A DNA stretch of 64,000 bases from NCBI RefSeq assembly GCF_945859705.1, contig NC_079136.1, forward strand, positions 7,481,501 through 7,545,500, in the 5' to 3' direction. Positions 60,798 through 64,000 of the stretch are shown in pieces. Position 1 is the first letter of the stretch. Every line of letters starts with the position of its first letter. The notes beneath the pieces are model-generated. The model searched no databases. It saw only the letters and a program-made list of their open reading frames with translations, and had not been told where the DNA came from. This stretch comes from Episyrphus balteatus (Eukaryota > Arthropoda > Insecta > Diptera > Syrphidae). Made by a program: the position numbers and the translations under genes.

Positions 60798-61055
60798 TCT
60801 TCGACTTTCGAGGACACAACGACCGACTACGGCTATAAAACAGAAGAATACCCACTCTCTACTCCACTCTACACAAAACAGAGGTGAAAACAAATAAATC
60901 CACGTGCTTTTGACAACTACAAAGTGGAACTGGATTATATAGACTATCTTAATTTTATAGCCATTGCTGACACCACCACGGCGAATCCGACAGGGTTGGA
61001 TTTACTATCAGACTCTGAAGCCCGTTGTTGTCCATGCTTGGTTTCAGTTTGTTAA
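60798..61055 (+). CDS. Open coding-like region interrupted by one TGA
   Basis: After an AG at 60796-60797 one frame runs 29 codons (SSTFEDTTTDYGYKTEEY, then PLSTPLYTKQR), meets TGA at 60885-60887, and continues in the same frame for 55 more codons (including DNYKVELDYIDYLNF and ANPTGLDLLSDSEARCC, then PCLVSVC) to TAA at 61053. Composition is coding-like throughout. The start phase (0) suits the donor at 45275, though the acceptor has a poor pyrimidine tract. An in-frame TGA suggests stop-codon readthrough or a mutation. Alternatively GGCTATAAAACAG at 60830 is a TATA box and this is a promoter and 5' UTR. Neither reading is proven. Confidence 0.3.
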
Positions 61056-61149
61056 CACAGACATTTTATTTGATAACAATGTTAAAGCACAAAAAGAATC
61101 AAATGCAAAATGCTCCAAACTTTTTTAGATAGACGAATTCCAACACTTA

Positions 61150-61354
61150 GGCTAGGCGCACACATGCGATTTTAGTCGCGCGATTATTCAGTCGCAAAAA
61201 TGGATCACAAGGATTTCAATGCCTGTGAATAACTGAACACACATGCTTCCCGCGATTAAAAATTTGAAAATTGTGTCTACAGTCATTGAAATTGTTGTCA
61301 TCTAATTTGCGACTGAATAATCGTGCGATCAAAATCGCATGTGTGCGCCTAGCC
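61150..61354. mobile_element. 205-bp MITE, TTA duplication
   Basis: Arms start GGCTAGGCGCACACATGCGA and continue TTTT-AGTCGC-CGATTATTCAGTCGCAAA in the left arm and the same, with few changes, reversed in the right arm (over 45 bp). TTA flanks both ends (61147-61149 and 61355-61357). PIF/Harbinger-like by target size. High arm identity, no coding content. Confidence 0.8.
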
Positions 61355-61430
61355 TTAATACTATTAAGTGTCGGAAGTTATACGTAAATTTTCAAAATAT
61401 TATGAATTAATTTATTTTTGCATCCTTATA

Positions 61431-62261
61431 GGGTTGGGGTCGAAATTCTGTATGTGACAAAATTCGGATTCCAAAATTCTGTATTCCAAAATTCTGTATT
61501 TTAAAATGCTGTAAATTCAAAACTCTGGATTTTAAAATTCTGTAAATTCAAAAATCTGTATTCTAAAATTCTGTAAATACAAAATTCTGGATTTCAAAAT
61601 TCTGTAAATTATCAAAACAATTTTTCTTTTATCATTTACAGAATTTTGAAGTACAGATTTTCGGTATTTTTTTGAAGAAAATGTTGAAGTAAAGTACCTC
61701 CCCAATTTATTTGCAAATGACTTACAGCTATTGGATTGAACTTAAATAACATATCTTGAATACCAAAATACTAGTAATAATTAGCTAAGAATCTTCATAC
61801 ATATTTCACCATTTTGTTTTTTTGTTATTTTTTATTTGTTTTTCTCTTTTTTGTAAGGTCTGAAACGAAACTTAAATATTTATATAGAACATAATTTCGT
61901 ATTCCTTAATTTTTCCTCTGCGTAAACTGTCACATGAGGTTTTATGTAGAACATAAATCCTTAAGTTTCGCTTTACCGAACAGCTTTTATACACTGTTAT
62001 ACTTAATTTGTTAATTGAATAAAAATTGTTTAAAAGTTTAGACAAAAAGGTATAGGTTTGGAATATACAGAATTCCAAAAAGCAGAATAATGGATTTCGA
62101 GAATTTTGAAAACAGAATTTTGGATTTACAGAATTTTGAAATACAGAAAAATAGAAAAGCAGAATAATGGAATACAGAATTATGTTCATACAGAATTTTT
62201 TATGGATATACAGAATTTTGGTCATACAAATTTAGGAATACAGAATAACGACCCGTTCCCC
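61431..62261. mobile_element. Foldback-like element built of AAAATTCTGTA tandem repeats
   Basis: The left end GGGTTGGGGTCGAAATTCTG and right end CAGAATAACGACCCGTTCCC are imperfect inverted repeats. Each arm (61431-61610 and about 62065-62255) is an imperfect tandem of a 15-20 bp unit TTCCAAAATTCTGTA, in opposite orientation. The centre is unique AT-rich DNA. This is the architecture of foldback transposons. The minus-strand frame 61872-62225 with repeated NPKFCFQNS-type residues is a shadow. Related words occur at 62795-62900 and 55560-56110. Confidence 0.75.
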
Positions 62262-64000
62262 TTAATATATTATAAGTTGTAACACAGACAAGTTGGTTAA
62301 GATAAATTAAAGTTTTTCAAACGGTACGAGACGGTATAATTAAATTGATAAAAAAAATCATAAGAAGAAAAAAAAAAACAGAAAACTTAAATAACGAAAA
62401 AAAAAATAAATAAAAAATCTTCATATATTATGTACATACAATCCATGCATTTCAAATGTTCATAAATCAGAGGATTTTTTGAAAAATGTGATACAGTTTT
62501 GTTGTTCATTGTAACTTTTTTTTAGCTGTTATTAGTTTTTTTTTTACTAATGGAGCTCATTTTAAGCTGTTCTTATGTTTAAGAATTAATTTACAAGATT
62601 TTTTTTTTTCAATGGCATAATTCGAATAATAGTTTCAAGCTTGAAAATCTTATATAAAAATTTATTCAGATAACAAAAATGACTAACATTGTTGATTATA
62701 AAATTTTCCAAACACATTTTGGTTTTTTCTGGGTGTCCAAATGAAAATAGTGACATACAATTAAATCAATCAAAATAGATTCAAGAAATCTAGATATTTT
62801 TACAGAATTTTGAAAATCATAGGATTAACAGAATTTTAAAATACATAATTTTGGACCAGTGGAATTTTGGAATACAGGACATTGAACTCACAGAAATGTC
62901 AAAATATTATGTAAATTTTTTAGTAAGCAAGGCAAAGTAAATATTTGTTAAATTAATTGTCAAAATTTAAATATAAGCGGTCACTGGGGTGTATGTGTAA
63001 GTTTTTCTGTAAACAAAGTTTTTAATTTGTTTTCCCATTTTTAGATTATATAGCAAAATCTTTAAAGTCTTAACAAAACTAAAATTAAAATTCTCAAGAA
63101 TAATTTGAAAAGTTATAAACCAAAAATATGATATATGAAGTAAAATTCAATGAATGCATCCAGAATGTTTTCTCAAATATATCTTTGGTCGAAAAGTGGT
63201 TCTAAAAATTTGTGAAATCTTCGAATGATTTATTTTTGTTCATATTTTTTGTACTATTAATGTAAAATTCTCCAAATGGAGCTAATAATTTAGGCTTATT
63301 ACGATGGGGAAAAAATGCAACGTAAAATGTAATAACTTATAAACGTTGATTTAATGTTGAAAAAACTAACATGGAACATTTGTAAATTAAAATTGAAACA
63401 ACGTAGAAAATTTGTCCCTGGAAGACTTATGGCATAACTAAGCAGTATTTATTTATTCACATAGTTGAGTGCAAACATCATTTTAATATAAAGCGATTTT
63501 GTTTAAAAATATTTTCATACCATAAAATCAACAATATATATCCATCATCTATTTTAAAGGAAGTATTTCACATTTATATGAAAAATTCTTGACGGACATT
63601 TTTTCTAACCAATAAAAATTCAACTGTCTAATAACAATATTTTGAGGCCTAAACTTCAAAATCTGTGATGCAAACAACTTTCATGCATAGATATCGAAAA
63701 TGACTCGATTTTGAATTATTTTCAATTTGCAGAAAAAATTTGTTGAATAGGCATCAACAATAAATAAAAACATATCAAATTTTTCGTAAGTGCCAAAAAA
63801 AAACAAAAGGCAAGGAAGCATTGACATTGTTCTAATCGATTTTCATGAAAAAGAGTCACTAATTCTAATTCAAGAATTCTTAAATGAACCAAGAACGATT
63901 TTTAATTCATTTTTGATGTTTATTATTCTTTCAAAAAGGCCCCATTACAACAAAGTCCAACCGTTCTCCTTCCTCAAACAATAAATCATCCTTTTCCCCA
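62262..64000. other. AT-rich noncoding DNA
   Basis: 62795-62900 has more CAGAATTTT-type words of the preceding family. Copy 9 of the dispersed 22-bp word is at 62979-63000. The short frame at the window's end (63790-63984) is not supported. Confidence 0.4.
62979..63000 (-). repeat. Dispersed 22-bp word, copy 9
   Basis: On the minus strand TTACACATACACCCCAGTGA, preceded by TTTGTTTACAGAAAAAC. Confidence 0.7.

Noticed and set aside
61872..62225. 117-codon minus frame with repeated Asn-Pro-x-Phe-Cys-Phe-Gln-Asn
   Set aside because: The repetition follows the CAGAATTTTG tandem units of the foldback element.
1..64000. CRISPR arrays, tRNA and rRNA genes
   Set aside because: Looked for regularly spaced repeats, GGTTCGAATCC-type T-arms and conserved rRNA words; none found. 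Regular repeats present are explained by the tandem and foldback elements listed.

Overview
The window looks like a eukaryotic, very probably insect (most likely dipteran) chromosome segment. It is strongly AT-rich, has almost no long open reading frames, carries GT-AG style exons separated by tens of kilobases, contains fly-typical words such as ACATATGTACAT, and is packed with decayed class II elements, Helitron and non-LTR retrotransposon debris. No rRNA, tRNA, CRISPR array or prokaryotic operon was seen. Species cannot be fixed from the sequence alone.

Layout: 1-8 kb is noncoding and repeat-rich, with a complete-ended hAT relic (1040-2238), two small convergent open frames of unknown status (about 3.4-3.95 kb) and a TIR element (6212-6711). 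About 8.5-12.6 kb is unlike the rest: no recognisable transposon, many GAGA clusters and GCCAT motifs, and at 9967 an ATG in a near-ideal fly start context followed by a donor. I read this as a promoter, 5' UTR and first coding exon of a plus-strand gene. A second, 38-base exon with textbook splice sites lies at 45238-45275 and is in phase with the first, implying an intron of about 35 kb. Weaker phase-compatible acceptors lie at 16743, 41238 and 60195, and an open region follows at 60798-61055. I do not recognise the gene.

The rest is intron-like DNA colonised by mobile elements, many with both ends and the target-site duplication still visible: two hAT elements (8-bp duplications ATGACAAG and GTATACAC), two piggyBac-type elements (TTAA), a Transib-like element (CGACG, TIRs starting CAC), three Tc1/mariner-type elements with clear TA flanks and a fourth (48505-48761) whose flank is ambiguous, three PIF/Harbinger-like elements (TAA/TTA), a Helitron helicase pseudogene, three non-LTR reverse-transcriptase fragments (one split by a nested MITE) and several long foldback repeats.

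The least explained signal is a short word, roughly 22 bp with core ACGCATACGCCACAGTG, next to an A-rich tract. It occurs nine times on both strands across the window with no shared outer sequence that I can identify.
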